Positions 55,101-63,556 of a stretch of 64,000 bases of DNA are shown here, piece by piece (the first letter of the stretch is position 1; every line of letters starts with the position of its first letter). Source of the stretch: Streptomyces silvae (GTDB lineage: Bacteria > Actinomycetota > Actinomycetes > Streptomycetales > Streptomycetaceae); the NCBI RefSeq assembly GCF_016745505.1, contig NZ_JAERUC010000145.1:1-64000 (forward strand), in the 5' to 3' direction. Made by a program: the position numbers and the translations under genes. The notes beneath the pieces were generated by a model. The model was not told where the DNA came from and ran no database searches. It saw only the letters and a program-made list of their open reading frames with translations.

Positions 55101-55139
55101 CCGGCGCCCGCACCGCGCGTGGCGCGGTGCGGGCGCCGG
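55101..55139. terminator. Long perfect hairpin between convergent genes
   Basis: An 18-bp perfect stem (CCGGCGCCCGCACCGCGC and its complement) closes on a 3-base loop. It lies between the rightward mannosidase and leftward aldo/keto reductase genes and should stop transcription from both sides. Confidence 0.75.
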
Positions 55140-55166
55140 GGGAGACGCGGAGTCAGGAGCTGACGG

Positions 55167-55997
55167 TCAGGAGTTGACCTCGGCCGGGTTCGAGCCGATG
55201 CGCTTGCCCTCGTCGAGCGCGGCGAACGCGGCCAGGTCGTCGGCGTCCAGCTCGAAGCCGAACACGTCGATGTTCTCCGCGATCCGCGACGGCGTCACGG
55301 ACTTGGGGATCACCACGTGGCCGGTCTGCAGGTGCCAGCGGAGCACCACCTGGGCGGGGCTCCGGCCGTGCTTGCGCGCGACGGCGACCACGGTGGGGAC
55401 CTCCAGGAGGCCCTTGCCCGAGCCCAGCGGCGACCAGGCCTCGGTGACGATGCCGTGCTCGGCGTGGAAGGCGCGGGCCTCGGCCTGCTGGAGCTGGGGG
55501 TGCAGCTCGATCTGGTTGACCGCGGGGACGACGGACGTCTCGCCCAGCAGGCGCTCCAGGTGCTCCGGGAGGAAGTTGGACACGCCGATGCACTTCGCGC
55601 GGCCGTCGGCGAGGATCCGCTCGAAGGCCTTGTACGTGTCGACGTAGGCGTCCTTGGCCGGCACCGGCCAGTGGATGAGGTAGAGGTCGACGTAGTCGAG
55701 GCCCAGCTTGTCCAGCGACGTGTCGAAGGCGCGGAGCGTCGAGTCGTGACCCTGCTCGGAATTCCACAGCTTCGTGGTGACGAACAGCTCCTCACGGGGC
55801 ACGTCCGTGGTGGCGAGGGCCTTTCCGGTGCCCGTCTCGTTCCCGTAGATCGCGGCGGTGTCGATGCTCCGGTACCCGGCCTCCAGGGCCGTGGTCACGG
55901 CCGCTGTGGCCTCGTCGTCCGGCACCTGCCAGACACCGAAGCCGAGCTGCGGCATCTCGAGGCCGTTGTTGAGGGTGATGGTGGGGACCTGGCTCAC
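55167..55997 (-). CDS. Aldo/keto reductase (2,5-diketo-D-gluconate reductase-like)
   Basis: The 276-residue protein has the AKR5-type motifs MPQLGFGVWQVPDDEA, GYRSIDTAAIYGNETGTGKAL (catalytic Asp and Tyr), ELFVTTKLWNSEQGHDSTLRAF (Lys), LYLIHWPVP (His) and the cofactor-binding VIPKSVTPSRIAENIDVF. It reduces small carbonyl compounds with NADPH. GTG 55997 has AAGGA 10 bases upstream; a longer ATG reading adds 18 residues without family likeness. Confidence 0.9.
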   Translation of the reverse strand: MSQVPTITLNNGLEMPQLGFGVWQVPDDEATAAVTTALEAGYRSIDTAAIYGNETGTGKALATTDVPREELFVTTKLWNSEQGHDSTLRAFDTSLDKLGLDYVDLYLIHWPVPAKDAYVDTYKAFERILADGRAKCIGVSNFLPEHLERLLGETSVVPAVNQIELHPQLQQAEARAFHAEHGIVTEAWSPLGSGKGLLEVPTVVAVARKHGRSPAQVVLRWHLQTGHVVIPKSVTPSRIAENIDVFGFELDADDLAAFAALDEGKRIGSNPAEVNS

Positions 55998-56141
55998 GAG
56001 CAGTCGATCCTTACGTTGTGGGTGGGTACTCCCAGAGGGAACGATCGGCACAGCGTAAGCATTCCCGGCCGCCTTGATCCGGTGAACCGGAGAACCGGGG
56101 GAAAGGCCTGCCTCCGACCGCCCGTCAGGAGCGGCACGGGC

Positions 56142-57965
56142 TCAGCGGTAGAGCGCGTCGACCTCGGCCGAGTACGCCGTCTCGATCGCCTTCCGCTTCA
56201 GCTTGAGCGACGGGGTCAGCAGACCGTGCTCCTCGCTGAACTGGTGCGCCAGGATACGGAAGGTGCGGATGGACTCCGCCTGGGAGACCGCCGTGTTCGC
56301 GGCCACCACCGCCCGGCGCACCTCCATCTCCAGGTCGGGGTCGCGCACCAGCTCGGCGGGGCGCATCATCGTACGGCCCTGCATGGCGAGCCAGTGCTCC
56401 ACCGACTCGTGGTCCACCGTGACCAGCGCCGCGATGTACGGCCGGTCGTTCCCGACGACGATGCACTGCGCCACCAGCGGGTGCGCGCGCACCCGCTCCT
56501 CCAGACCGGCCGGGGACACGCTCTTGCCGCCCGACGTCACCAGGATCTCCTTCTTGCGCCCGGTGATGGTGAGGTAGCCGTCCTCGTCGAGCGCCCCCAG
56601 GTCGCCGGTGGCCAGCCAGCCGTCGTGCAGCACGGCGTCGGTGGACTTGGGGTCGCCCAGGTACCCGGAGAAGACGTTCGCGCCGTGCACCCACACCTCG
56701 CCGTCGCGGGCGATGTGCACCGTGGAGCCGGGGATCGGCTGGCCGACGGTGCCGTAGCGGGTGCGCTCGGGCGGGTTGGCCGTGGCCGCCGCGGTCGTCT
56801 CGGTCAGGCCGTAGCCCTCGTAGACCGTGACGCCGGCACCCGCGAAGAACAGCCCGAGCCGGCGGTCCATGCCGGAGCCGCCCGACATGGCGTGCCGCAC
56901 CCGGCCGCCCATCGCGTCGCGGACCTTGCGGTAGACGACCTTGTCGAAGAACTGGTGCTGCATCCGTAGCCCGGCGGACGGCCCGGGACCGGTGCCGAAG
57001 GCCCGCTCCTCCATCGCCTCCGCGTACTTCACCGCTACGTCGACGGCCTTGTCGAACGCCCCGGCGCGGCCCTCCGACTCCGCCTTGCGCCGCGCGCCGT
57101 TGAAGACCTTCTCGAAGATGTACGGCACCGCGAGGATGAACGTCGGTCTGAAGGACACGAGGTCCGGCATCAGCGCCTTCGCCGACAGCTCCGGCTGGTG
57201 CCCCAGCTTCACCCGGCCGCGCAGCGCGGCGATCTCCACCATGCGGCCGAAGACGTGGGCGAGCGGCAGGAAGAGCAGCGTCGCCGCCTCCTCGCCCGGC
57301 TTGGACAGGAACACCGGGTGCCAGCGGCCGACCATGGTGTCGGCCTCGAACATGAAGTTGGCGTGCGTGATCACACAGCCCTTGGGACGCCCCGTCGTGC
57401 CGGAGGTGTAGATCACGGTCGCCACCGAGTCGGGCGTCACCGCGCGCCGGTGCCGGTGGACGACCTCGTCGTCGATGAGCGCCCCGGCCTCGACGAGCTC
57501 GGTCACCACGTCGGCGTCCAGCTGCCAGAGCCGGTGCAGATTCGGCAGCCGGTCGATGACCGAGCCGATCGTCATCGCATGGTCCTCGTGCTCGACCATG
57601 ACGGCCGCGACCTCGGCGTCGTGCAGCATCCACAGGACCTGCTCGGCCGACGAGGTGGGATAGATCGGCACGGACTGGGCGCCCACCGTCCAGAGGGCGA
57701 AGTCGAAGAGCGTCCACTCGTAGCGCGTACGCGACATGAGGGCGACCCGGTCGCCGAACCGGACGCCGTGCGCGATCAGCCCCTTGGCGAGAGCGAGCAC
57801 CTCGTCACGGAAGGCGGCCGCCGACACGTCGTGCCACCGGCCCTCCGCGTCCTTGCGGCCGAGGGCGATCCGGTGGGGGTCCTCCTCCGCAAAGTCGAAG
57901 ACGGTATCGGCAAGACCGCCGACTTGAGGGGCAGCGGCCATGGGTGGGACAGTGAACTCGCGCAA
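56142..57965 (-). CDS. AMP-forming long-chain acyl-CoA synthetase (FadD-like)
   Basis: The 607-residue protein has the adenylate-forming core VIYTSGTTGRPKGCVITH, YEGYGLTETTAA, the hinge GDLGALDEDGYLTITGRKKE and the C-terminal catalytic-lysine region PSLKLKRKAIE. It matches the FadD15-like branch for long-chain fatty acids. The start appears to be TTG at 57965, because AAGGAG lies 7 bases upstream and the following REFTVPP is a common opening in streptomycete homologues. It charges fatty acids with CoA for degradation or lipid synthesis. It stands alone, with about 200 bases of intergenic DNA upstream. Confidence 0.9.
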   Translation of the reverse strand: MREFTVPPMAAAPQVGGLADTVFDFAEEDPHRIALGRKDAEGRWHDVSAAAFRDEVLALAKGLIAHGVRFGDRVALMSRTRYEWTLFDFALWTVGAQSVPIYPTSSAEQVLWMLHDAEVAAVMVEHEDHAMTIGSVIDRLPNLHRLWQLDADVVTELVEAGALIDDEVVHRHRRAVTPDSVATVIYTSGTTGRPKGCVITHANFMFEADTMVGRWHPVFLSKPGEEAATLLFLPLAHVFGRMVEIAALRGRVKLGHQPELSAKALMPDLVSFRPTFILAVPYIFEKVFNGARRKAESEGRAGAFDKAVDVAVKYAEAMEERAFGTGPGPSAGLRMQHQFFDKVVYRKVRDAMGGRVRHAMSGGSGMDRRLGLFFAGAGVTVYEGYGLTETTAAATANPPERTRYGTVGQPIPGSTVHIARDGEVWVHGANVFSGYLGDPKSTDAVLHDGWLATGDLGALDEDGYLTITGRKKEILVTSGGKSVSPAGLEERVRAHPLVAQCIVVGNDRPYIAALVTVDHESVEHWLAMQGRTMMRPAELVRDPDLEMEVRRAVVAANTAVSQAESIRTFRILAHQFSEEHGLLTPSLKLKRKAIETAYSAEVDALYR

Positions 57966-58169
57966 TGACCTGCTCCTTGTGGCGCTCCGCACGGCGCCGC
58001 GACGCTACCTCACCGCACGAGGCTGCGGGAGGGTCCGAAGTCTCCGGAAAACGTGGCATCTGGCCAGTCCAACCGTAGAAATCGGGCCAGATGGGCAAGG
58101 CTCGGGCGGACTTCTGACCACGGAGTAAGTGCCTGGGGCGGGAATCTCCACCGAATCTGTACGCGGCAC

Positions 58170-59063
58170 TTACGCCGGGTCCGGGTGCGAGGGCACAACC
58201 GGGCCGCGGTGGAGACGGTCCCCGCCGGCCAGGATCGCCGCCGCGAGAGCCCCCGCCGCCTCCTGCGCGCTGTCCCTCCGGCGCCCGTGCAGCAGAACGA
58301 AATCCACGTCCCCGAGGTCCGGCAGGCCTGCCCTGGACGGCACCGGGACGAGCCCCGGCGGGATCAGGCCACGGGTGTGCGCCATGACGCCCAGCCCCGC
58401 GCGGGCCGCCGCCACGAGGGCGCTCAGGCTCGCGCTCGTACACGCGAAGCGCCAGGGTCTGCCGTGCTCCTCCAGCACCTCCAGGGCTCGCGCCCGGGTG
58501 ATGCCGGGCGGCGGGAAGGCGATCAGCGGGAGGGGGCGCTCGGGGTCGATCCTCAGCTGCGGGGCGCCGATCCAGACCAGGGTGTCCTGCCAGACCAGCT
58601 CCCCGTGGGTGTCCCCGGTGCGGCGTTTGGCCAGCACCAGGTCGAGCCGGCCCGCCGCGAGCTGCCGGTGCAGTGCGCCGGAGAGCTCCACCGTGAGTTC
58701 CAGCTCGACCTCCGGATGCTCCCGCCGGAAGGACTCCAGGATCTCCGGGAGGCGGGTCAGGACGAAGTCCTCGGACGCCCCGAAGCGCAGCCGTCCCCGC
58801 AGCCGGGTGCCTGTGAAGAAGGCGGCGGCCCGCTCGTTGGCCTGAAGGATCGTCCGGGCGAAGCCCAGCATGGCCTCGCCGTCCTCGGTGAGGTCGACCC
58901 GGTGCGTGTCCCGGTCGAACAGCTGACGGCCGGCCTCGGACTCCAGCCTGCGGACGTGCTGGCTGACCGTGGACTGCCGGATGCCGAGCCGGCGGGCGGC
59001 CTGGGTGAAGCTCAGGGTCTGGGCCACGGCGAGGAACGTACGGAGCTGAACGGGGTCGTACAT
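58170..59063 (-). CDS. LysR-family transcriptional regulator
   Basis: The 297-residue protein opens MYDPVQLRTFLAVAQTLSFTQAARRLGIRQSTVSQHVRRLE, a standard LysR DNA-binding domain, followed by an effector domain (LRGRLRFGASEDFVLTRLPEI). It is divergent to the bile-acid-symporter-family gene with 115 bases between, so that transporter is the probable target. This LysR/BASS pair is common in actinobacteria and proteobacteria. Confidence 0.9.
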   Translation of the reverse strand: MYDPVQLRTFLAVAQTLSFTQAARRLGIRQSTVSQHVRRLESEAGRQLFDRDTHRVDLTEDGEAMLGFARTILQANERAAAFFTGTRLRGRLRFGASEDFVLTRLPEILESFRREHPEVELELTVELSGALHRQLAAGRLDLVLAKRRTGDTHGELVWQDTLVWIGAPQLRIDPERPLPLIAFPPPGITRARALEVLEEHGRPWRFACTSASLSALVAAARAGLGVMAHTRGLIPPGLVPVPSRAGLPDLGDVDFVLLHGRRRDSAQEAAGALAAAILAGGDRLHRGPVVPSHPDPA

Positions 59064-59178
59064 GGGGCGAGGCTATCGCGAACCGTGATGACAGTCAGTG
59101 CGGTGTACCTGATTCCCGATCGCGGTGATCAGGAGCACGATGGGGAGGGCACGATTCCACCGAGAGAGCACGGAGCAC

Positions 59179-60213
59179 ATGAGCCGCCGCACCAGCCGCC
59201 GTATCCCCGCGCTGCCGTCCTGGCTGCCGGTCGACCCCTACATCCTGGCGCTGATCGGCACGGTGGTACTCGCGGCGCTGCTGCCGGTGTCCGGGGCCGG
59301 CGCCGAGGTGGCGGGCGGCGCGTCGACCGGAGCGGTGGCCCTGCTCTTCTTCCTCTACGGGGCGCGGCTCTCGACCGCTGAGGCGCTCGACGGCCTGAAG
59401 CACTGGCGGCTCCACCTGACCGTCCTGGCCTGCACCTTCCTGGTGTTCCCGCTACTGGGCCTCGCCAGCCACGGGCTCGTCCCGTACGTGCTGACCCCGC
59501 AGCTCCAGGACGGCTTCCTCTTCCTCTGCCTGGTGCCGTCGACCATCCAGTCGTCGATCGCCTTCACCTCGATCGCCCGCGGCAACGTCCCGGCCGCGAT
59601 CTGCGCGGGCTCCTTCTCCAGCATCGCCGGCATCGTGCTGACCCCGCTGCTGGCGGCCGTGCTGCTCGGCGGGAGCGGGGGAGGGTTCTCTGCGGACTCC
59701 CTGATGAAGATCGTCCTCCAGCTGCTGGTGCCCTTCCTCGCCGGGCAGCTGCTGCGCCGCTGGGTCGGAGGGTTCATCGGCCGCCACCGCAAGGTGCTGG
59801 GCTACGTCGACCGCGGCTCGATCCTGCTCGTCGTCTACACGGCCTTCAGCGAGGGCATGGTGGCCGGGATCTGGCACCAGGTCACCCCGCTCCGCCTCGG
59901 TGCCCTGCTCGGCGCCGAGGCCGTGCTGCTGGCCCTCATGCTCGCGATCAGCTGGTACGGGGCGAAGCGGCTCGGCTTCGGCCGGGAGGACCGGATCGCC
60001 ATCCAGTTCGCCGGTTCGAAGAAGAGCCTGGCGGCCGGGCTGCCGATGGCCAGCGTCCTGTTCGGCGCGCACGCGAGCCTCGCGGTGCTGCCACTGATGC
60101 TCTTCCACCAGATGCAGCTGATGGTCTGCGCGGTGATCGCCAAGCGCCGTTCGCGTGACCCGCTGCCGAGCGGTGATCCGGTCGGACCGGCCCAGGCGGA
60201 GTTGGTGAACTGA
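59179..60213 (+). CDS. Bile acid:sodium symporter family transporter (SBF-like)
   Basis: The 344-residue protein has about ten membrane helices: DPYILALIGTVVLAALLPVSG, ALLFFLYGARLSTAEALDGL, LTVLACTFLVFPLLGLASHG, LVPSTIQSSIAFTSIARGNVPAAIC and LLVPFLAGQLLRRWVGG. The pattern FAGSKKSLAAGLPMASVLFG is the conserved SBF-like segment. Despite the family name such bacterial proteins may move organic anions other than bile acids. ATG 59179 has CGGAG close upstream; longer readings lack one. Regulation by the divergent LysR gene is likely. Confidence 0.88.
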   Translation: MSRRTSRRIPALPSWLPVDPYILALIGTVVLAALLPVSGAGAEVAGGASTGAVALLFFLYGARLSTAEALDGLKHWRLHLTVLACTFLVFPLLGLASHGLVPYVLTPQLQDGFLFLCLVPSTIQSSIAFTSIARGNVPAAICAGSFSSIAGIVLTPLLAAVLLGGSGGGFSADSLMKIVLQLLVPFLAGQLLRRWVGGFIGRHRKVLGYVDRGSILLVVYTAFSEGMVAGIWHQVTPLRLGALLGAEAVLLALMLAISWYGAKRLGFGREDRIAIQFAGSKKSLAAGLPMASVLFGAHASLAVLPLMLFHQMQLMVCAVIAKRRSRDPLPSGDPVGPAQAELVN

Positions 60214-60238
60214 CCCTCGGCGAGATATCGACTGAACG

Positions 60239-60254
60239 GAGTGAGTCCTCACTC
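60239..60254. promoter_or_regulatory. TetR operator, upstream copy
   Basis: Arms GAGTGAG and CTCACTC with a 2-base spacer. It lies upstream of and next to the -35 element, 23 bp centre to centre from the second copy. Confidence 0.7.
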
Positions 60255-60255
60255 A

Positions 60256-60285
60256 TTGACGGAGTGAGGGCTCACTCCGTATGCT
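60256..60285 (+). promoter_or_regulatory. Promoter of the TetR gene, leaderless
   Basis: TTGACG (60256-60261) and TATGCT (60280-60285) are spaced by 18 bases. The expected start is 60292-60293, exactly at the ATG, so the mRNA would lack a leader; no ribosome site is present. Confidence 0.7.
60259..60280. promoter_or_regulatory. TetR operator filling the promoter spacer
   Basis: Perfect 10-bp arms ACGGAGTGAG and CTCACTCCGT flank GG. It covers the end of the -35, the whole spacer and the first base of the -10, so bound protein would exclude RNA polymerase. Confidence 0.75.
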
Positions 60286-60292
60286 CGCACCC

Positions 60293-60910
60293 ATGACAGC
60301 AGCTGAGCAGAACCAGACCACCACCCGCCGCCGCGCCCCCGCCATGTCGCCGGAAGAGCGGCGCGCGATGATCATCCAGACCGCGATCCCGCTGATCGCC
60401 GAGTACGGCGCGGCGGTGACGACCGCGAAGGTCGCCCGCGCCGCGGGTATCGGAGAGGGCACGATCTTCCGGGTCTTCGCCGACAAGGACGAGCTGCTCC
60501 AGGCCTGCATGGCCGAGGCGCTCTCCCCCGAGCACGCGATCCGCGAGCTCGACGCGATCGACATGTCCCAGCCGCTGCCCGACCGGCTCGCCGAGGCGGC
60601 CGAGGCACTGCAGGCGCACATGGCCAGGATGGGTGCGATCGCCGGCTCACTGGGGCACCGCGGCGGCGGCAAGCATCCCGGCACGGTGCGCGGCGCGGGC
60701 CGCAACGAGTCGACGACCCGTCTCCGCTCGGCCCTCGCGGAGCTGCTGGAGCCCGACAAGGCCACCCTGCGGCGCCCGCCGGAGCAGATCGCGGCGCTCT
60801 TCTTCGGGCTGCTCTTCACCCAGCCGCGTACGGACGACGAGCCCGACCTGACCTCGCAGGAGCTGGTGGAGCTGTTCCTGCACGGGGCGCAGTCGGCAGG
60901 CGCCGAGTGA
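60293..60910 (+). CDS. TetR/AcrR-family regulator, probably autorepressed
   Basis: The 205-residue protein has a TetR helix-turn-helix (RRAMIIQTAIPLIAEYGAAVTTAKVARAAGIGEGTIFRVFADKDEL, about 22-66) and a helical effector domain. ATG 60293 sits at the predicted transcript start and lacks a ribosome site; the apparent start four codons earlier would lie in the -10. It overlaps the next gene by 4 bases (GTGA), so it most likely represses itself and the DUF6069-like membrane protein. The inducer is unknown. Confidence 0.88.
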   Translation: MTAAEQNQTTTRRRAPAMSPEERRAMIIQTAIPLIAEYGAAVTTAKVARAAGIGEGTIFRVFADKDELLQACMAEALSPEHAIRELDAIDMSQPLPDRLAEAAEALQAHMARMGAIAGSLGHRGGGKHPGTVRGAGRNESTTRLRSALAELLEPDKATLRRPPEQIAALFFGLLFTQPRTDDEPDLTSQELVELFLHGAQSAGAE

Positions 60911-61359
60911 GCGCGCGGAGGAGACGCCTGGGGGTCACGGCCCTGGCCGTCGTGGCACCCGTCCTGGTGTGGCTGGCCGCCGACCCGCTGCTGGGACACC
61001 GGCTGCGGATCACCGACGCCGAGCAGACGCTCGACATCGGCGCCTTACCCGTGGCGCTCGTCGCCCTGCTCGCGTCGCTCGCCGGCTGGGGAGCGCTGGC
61101 TGTCCTGGAACGGTTCGGCGTACGACGCGCCCGCGCCGTCTGGACCGGGGCCGCCGTCGCCGTACTGGCCCTCTCCTTCCTGCCGTTGACCGGCGACGGA
61201 ATGGGCACCGGCACCCGGGCCGCCCTGGCCCTGATGCACCTGGCGGTGGCGGCGGTCCTGATCCCGGGCCTGCGCACGAGGCACGGCATCCCGGCACCGC
61301 AGGCATCAAGTGCGGCGCGAGGAGCACCTGACGGTGGCAGCGCTCATCTCGGCTGTTGA
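60907..61359 (+). CDS. DUF6069-like four-helix membrane protein containing a TTA codon
   Basis: The 150-residue protein has four hydrophobic segments (about 8-26, 45-65, 76-95 and 103-122) with the GTGTRAALALMHLAVAAVLIPGL motif of DUF6069. The start GTG lies in the stop of the TetR gene. Codon 47 is TTA (61045-61047), the only one I found in an intact gene here, so translation may depend on the bldA tRNA and be confined to late growth. The function of DUF6069 proteins is unknown; co-expression with TetR suggests a stress or export role. Confidence 0.8.
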   Translation: MSARRRRLGVTALAVVAPVLVWLAADPLLGHRLRITDAEQTLDIGALPVALVALLASLAGWGALAVLERFGVRRARAVWTGAAVAVLALSFLPLTGDGMGTGTRAALALMHLAVAAVLIPGLRTRHGIPAPQASSAARGAPDGGSAHLGC

Positions 61360-61426
61360 CGCTCGCCCCGCCCGGGGGTCTCCTGCGGGGCGGACCCGGC
61401 CACGAACACCTCGTGTGGTCCCCAGC

Positions 61427-61766
61427 ATGACGGCAGAGGAACCGAAGGCCCCGAAACCCCGCGTGCAGCTGGTCATCGGCATCATCCGCCGGGGCAACGA
61501 GATCCTGCTCGTGCGAGAGAGCATCGGCGCCGCAGGAGAGATCCTCTGGTCGCTTCCCGGCGCGGGGTCGAGGACGGCGAGCTCATGCACGAAGCCCTCC
61601 GGCGTGAGCTGCGGGAGGAGACCGGGCTGCTCGTGGGTGACCCGGTGCGGACCGCGCGACGCAGCGGGAGCCCATCGTCGGCTATCTGAACGGGGATGTC
61701 GCTCCCGGGACCACCTGGCTCTACCGCAACCGGGGTGGAGAGGAGACCCTGGTCGCCCGTTGGTGA
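61427..61766 (+). pseudogene. Nudix hydrolase gene with two frameshifts
   Basis: Three frames together spell a Nudix protein. Frame 1 gives MTAEEPKAPKPRVQLVIGII to ILWSLPGA. Frame 2 starts at about 61564 with GVEDGELMHEALRRELREET, a perfect Nudix box (Gx5Ex7REUxEExGU), and hits TGA at 61687. Frame 3, entered near 61655-61665, gives REPIVGYLNGDVAPGTTWLY and ends at 61766. One change near 61562-61566 and a second near 61660 would restore about 113 residues. It is either a decayed gene or affected by base-calling errors in GC-rich runs. Confidence 0.75.
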
Positions 61767-61841
61767 CCCACGAGAGGGTCCGGCCGGCGCAGGGGGCGCT
61801 CCCCGTCGGCCGGACCACTGCCCCGTGCAGCGGGCGGGGCT

Positions 61842-62690
61842 TCAGCCCTGGCCCACCGTCGCCTCCAGGGCGATGCGGTGGTCACCCGCGTACACGTTCA
61901 TGGACTGGCCCCGCAGGAAGCCGACGAGGGTCAGTCCGCTCTCGGCCGCCAGGTCCACGGCCAGCGACGACGGCGCCGAGACCGCCGCCAGCATCGGGAT
62001 CCCCGCCATCACCGCCTTCTGCGCCAGCTCGAAGGAGGCGCGCCCCGACACCAGCAGGATCGCCTGCGAGAGCGGCAGACGGTCGTCGGTGAGGGCGCGG
62101 CCCACGAGCTTGTCGACCGCGTTGTGGCGGCCCACGTCCTCCCGGATGTCGAGCAGCTCGCCCTCCGGGGAGAACAGGGCCGCGGCGTGCAGGCCCCCGG
62201 TCCGGTCGAACACCCGCTGCGCCTCGCGCAGCCGGTCGGGGAGGGCGGAGAGCAGGGCGGGCGTCACCCGGACCGGGGGAGTGTCGGCGACGGGATGGCG
62301 GGTCGTGGTGCGTACGGCGTCGAGGCTCGCCTTGCCGCACAGTCCGCAGGACGAGGTGGTGTAGACGTTGCGTTCGAGGGTGATGTCGGGGACCACGACG
62401 CCCGGGGCGAGCTTCACGTCCACCACGTTGTACGTGTTCACCCCGTCGGCCGTCGCCCCGGCGCAGTACACGATCGACTGCACCTCGGAACCCTCGCCGA
62501 TCACGCCCTCGCTCACCAGGAACCCCGCCGCCAGCGCGAAGTCGTCGCCCGGGGTGCGCATCGTGATGGCGAGCGGCTTCCCGTTCAGCCGGATCTCCAG
62601 CGGCTCCTCGGCGACGAGGGTGTCGGGACGGGCCGTGACCGCCCCGTCCCTGATGCGGATGGTGCGGCGACGCTCGGTGACCCGTCCCAT
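61842..62690 (-). CDS. fdhD: Formate dehydrogenase accessory sulfurtransferase FdhD
   Basis: The 282-residue protein carries [33 protein letters not shown], the sulfur-transfer cysteines in [14 protein letters not shown], and the conserved [15 protein letters not shown]. FdhD passes sulfur from a cysteine desulfurase to the molybdenum cofactor of formate dehydrogenase. Its start is 5 bases after the Fe-S subunit gene on the same strand, so they are one operon. Length is normal for the family. Confidence 0.93.
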   Translation of the reverse strand: MGRVTERRRTIRIRDGAVTARPDTLVAEEPLEIRLNGKPLAITMRTPGDDFALAAGFLVSEGVIGEGSEVQSIVYCAGATADGVNTYNVVDVKLAPGVVVPDITLERNVYTTSSCGLCGKASLDAVRTTTRHPVADTPPVRVTPALLSALPDRLREAQRVFDRTGGLHAAALFSPEGELLDIREDVGRHNAVDKLVGRALTDDRLPLSQAILLVSGRASFELAQKAVMAGIPMLAAVSAPSSLAVDLAAESGLTLVGFLRGQSMNVYAGDHRIALEATVGQG

Positions 62691-62695
62691 AGCCG

Positions 62696-63556
62696 TCAAT
62701 CCCGATTCTGTACGTGTTGGAAGCCGAAACGGCCCTTGATACAGAGGTTGCCATGGGTCACCGGGTTGTCGTGCGGCGAGGTGACCTTGACGATCTCGTT
62801 CTCCTGCACATGGAGCGTCACGTTGCAGCCCACCCCGCAGTACGCGCACACCGTCGTCGTCTTCGTCTGGGCCGCCTCGTCCCAGGTGCCCGCCGCCCGC
62901 ATGCCGAACTCCGTGCTGAAGGAGAGCGCGCCGGTCGGGCACACCTCGATGCAGTTCCCGCAGAAGACACAGGCCGAGTCGGGGAGCGCGGCATCGTGCT
63001 CGGTGGAGATACGGGCGTCGAAGCCGCGCCCCGCCACGGCGATGGCGAACGTGTTCTGCCACTGCTCGCCGCAGGCGTCGACGCACTTGTAGCAGAGGAT
63101 GCACTTGTCGTAGTCGCGGACGTACAGCTCGTTGTCGATCTTCGGCTGTTCGTTCATCCGGGCGGCGTCCGCGCCGAAGCGGCCGGGTTTCGCCTCGTAC
63201 TCCTTGATCCACTCCTCGGCCCGGGGTGTCGTCGACAGATCCGTCGACGACGCCAGCAGCTCCAGCACCACCTTCCGGCTGTGCCGGGCCCGCTCCGTGT
63301 CCGTACGGACCGTCATGCCCGGCTCGGCGCGACGGGAGCAGGCCGGCGCCAGCGTGCGGGAGCCCTCGACCTCGACCACGCACACCCGGCAGGCGTTCTT
63401 CGGGGTGAGCGTGTCCCCCTGGCAGAGGGTCGGGATGTCCTTGCCCGCCGCCCTGCACGCGTCCAGGATCGTCGACCCCTCCGGCACCCGGGTCTCCTCG
63501 CCGTCCAGCGTGAACGGGACGAGCCGGCGCGGCGGCTGTAGCGGAACAGCGGTCAC
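62696..63556 (-). CDS. Multi-cluster Fe-S protein, formate-dehydrogenase/NuoG/HoxU-like, without a molybdenum domain
   Basis: The 286-residue protein has a 2Fe-2S domain (Cys45, Cys56, Cys59, Cys73), two 4Fe-4S ferredoxin motifs (CILCYKC around 152-162 and CVFCGNC around 196-206) and a fourth cluster site of the molybdopterin-oxidoreductase type (Cys237, Cys240, Cys244, Cys272). It then stops at VQNRD, where formate dehydrogenase alpha subunits continue with the molybdenum domain. GTG 63556 overlaps the stop of the NuoF-like gene (GTGA). It probably carries electrons between a flavin subunit and a separate catalytic subunit. Confidence 0.85.
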   Translation of the reverse strand: MTAVPLQPPRRLVPFTLDGEETRVPEGSTILDACRAAGKDIPTLCQGDTLTPKNACRVCVVEVEGSRTLAPACSRRAEPGMTVRTDTERARHSRKVVLELLASSTDLSTTPRAEEWIKEYEAKPGRFGADAARMNEQPKIDNELYVRDYDKCILCYKCVDACGEQWQNTFAIAVAGRGFDARISTEHDAALPDSACVFCGNCIEVCPTGALSFSTEFGMRAAGTWDEAAQTKTTTVCAYCGVGCNVTLHVQENEIVKVTSPHDNPVTHGNLCIKGRFGFQHVQNRD

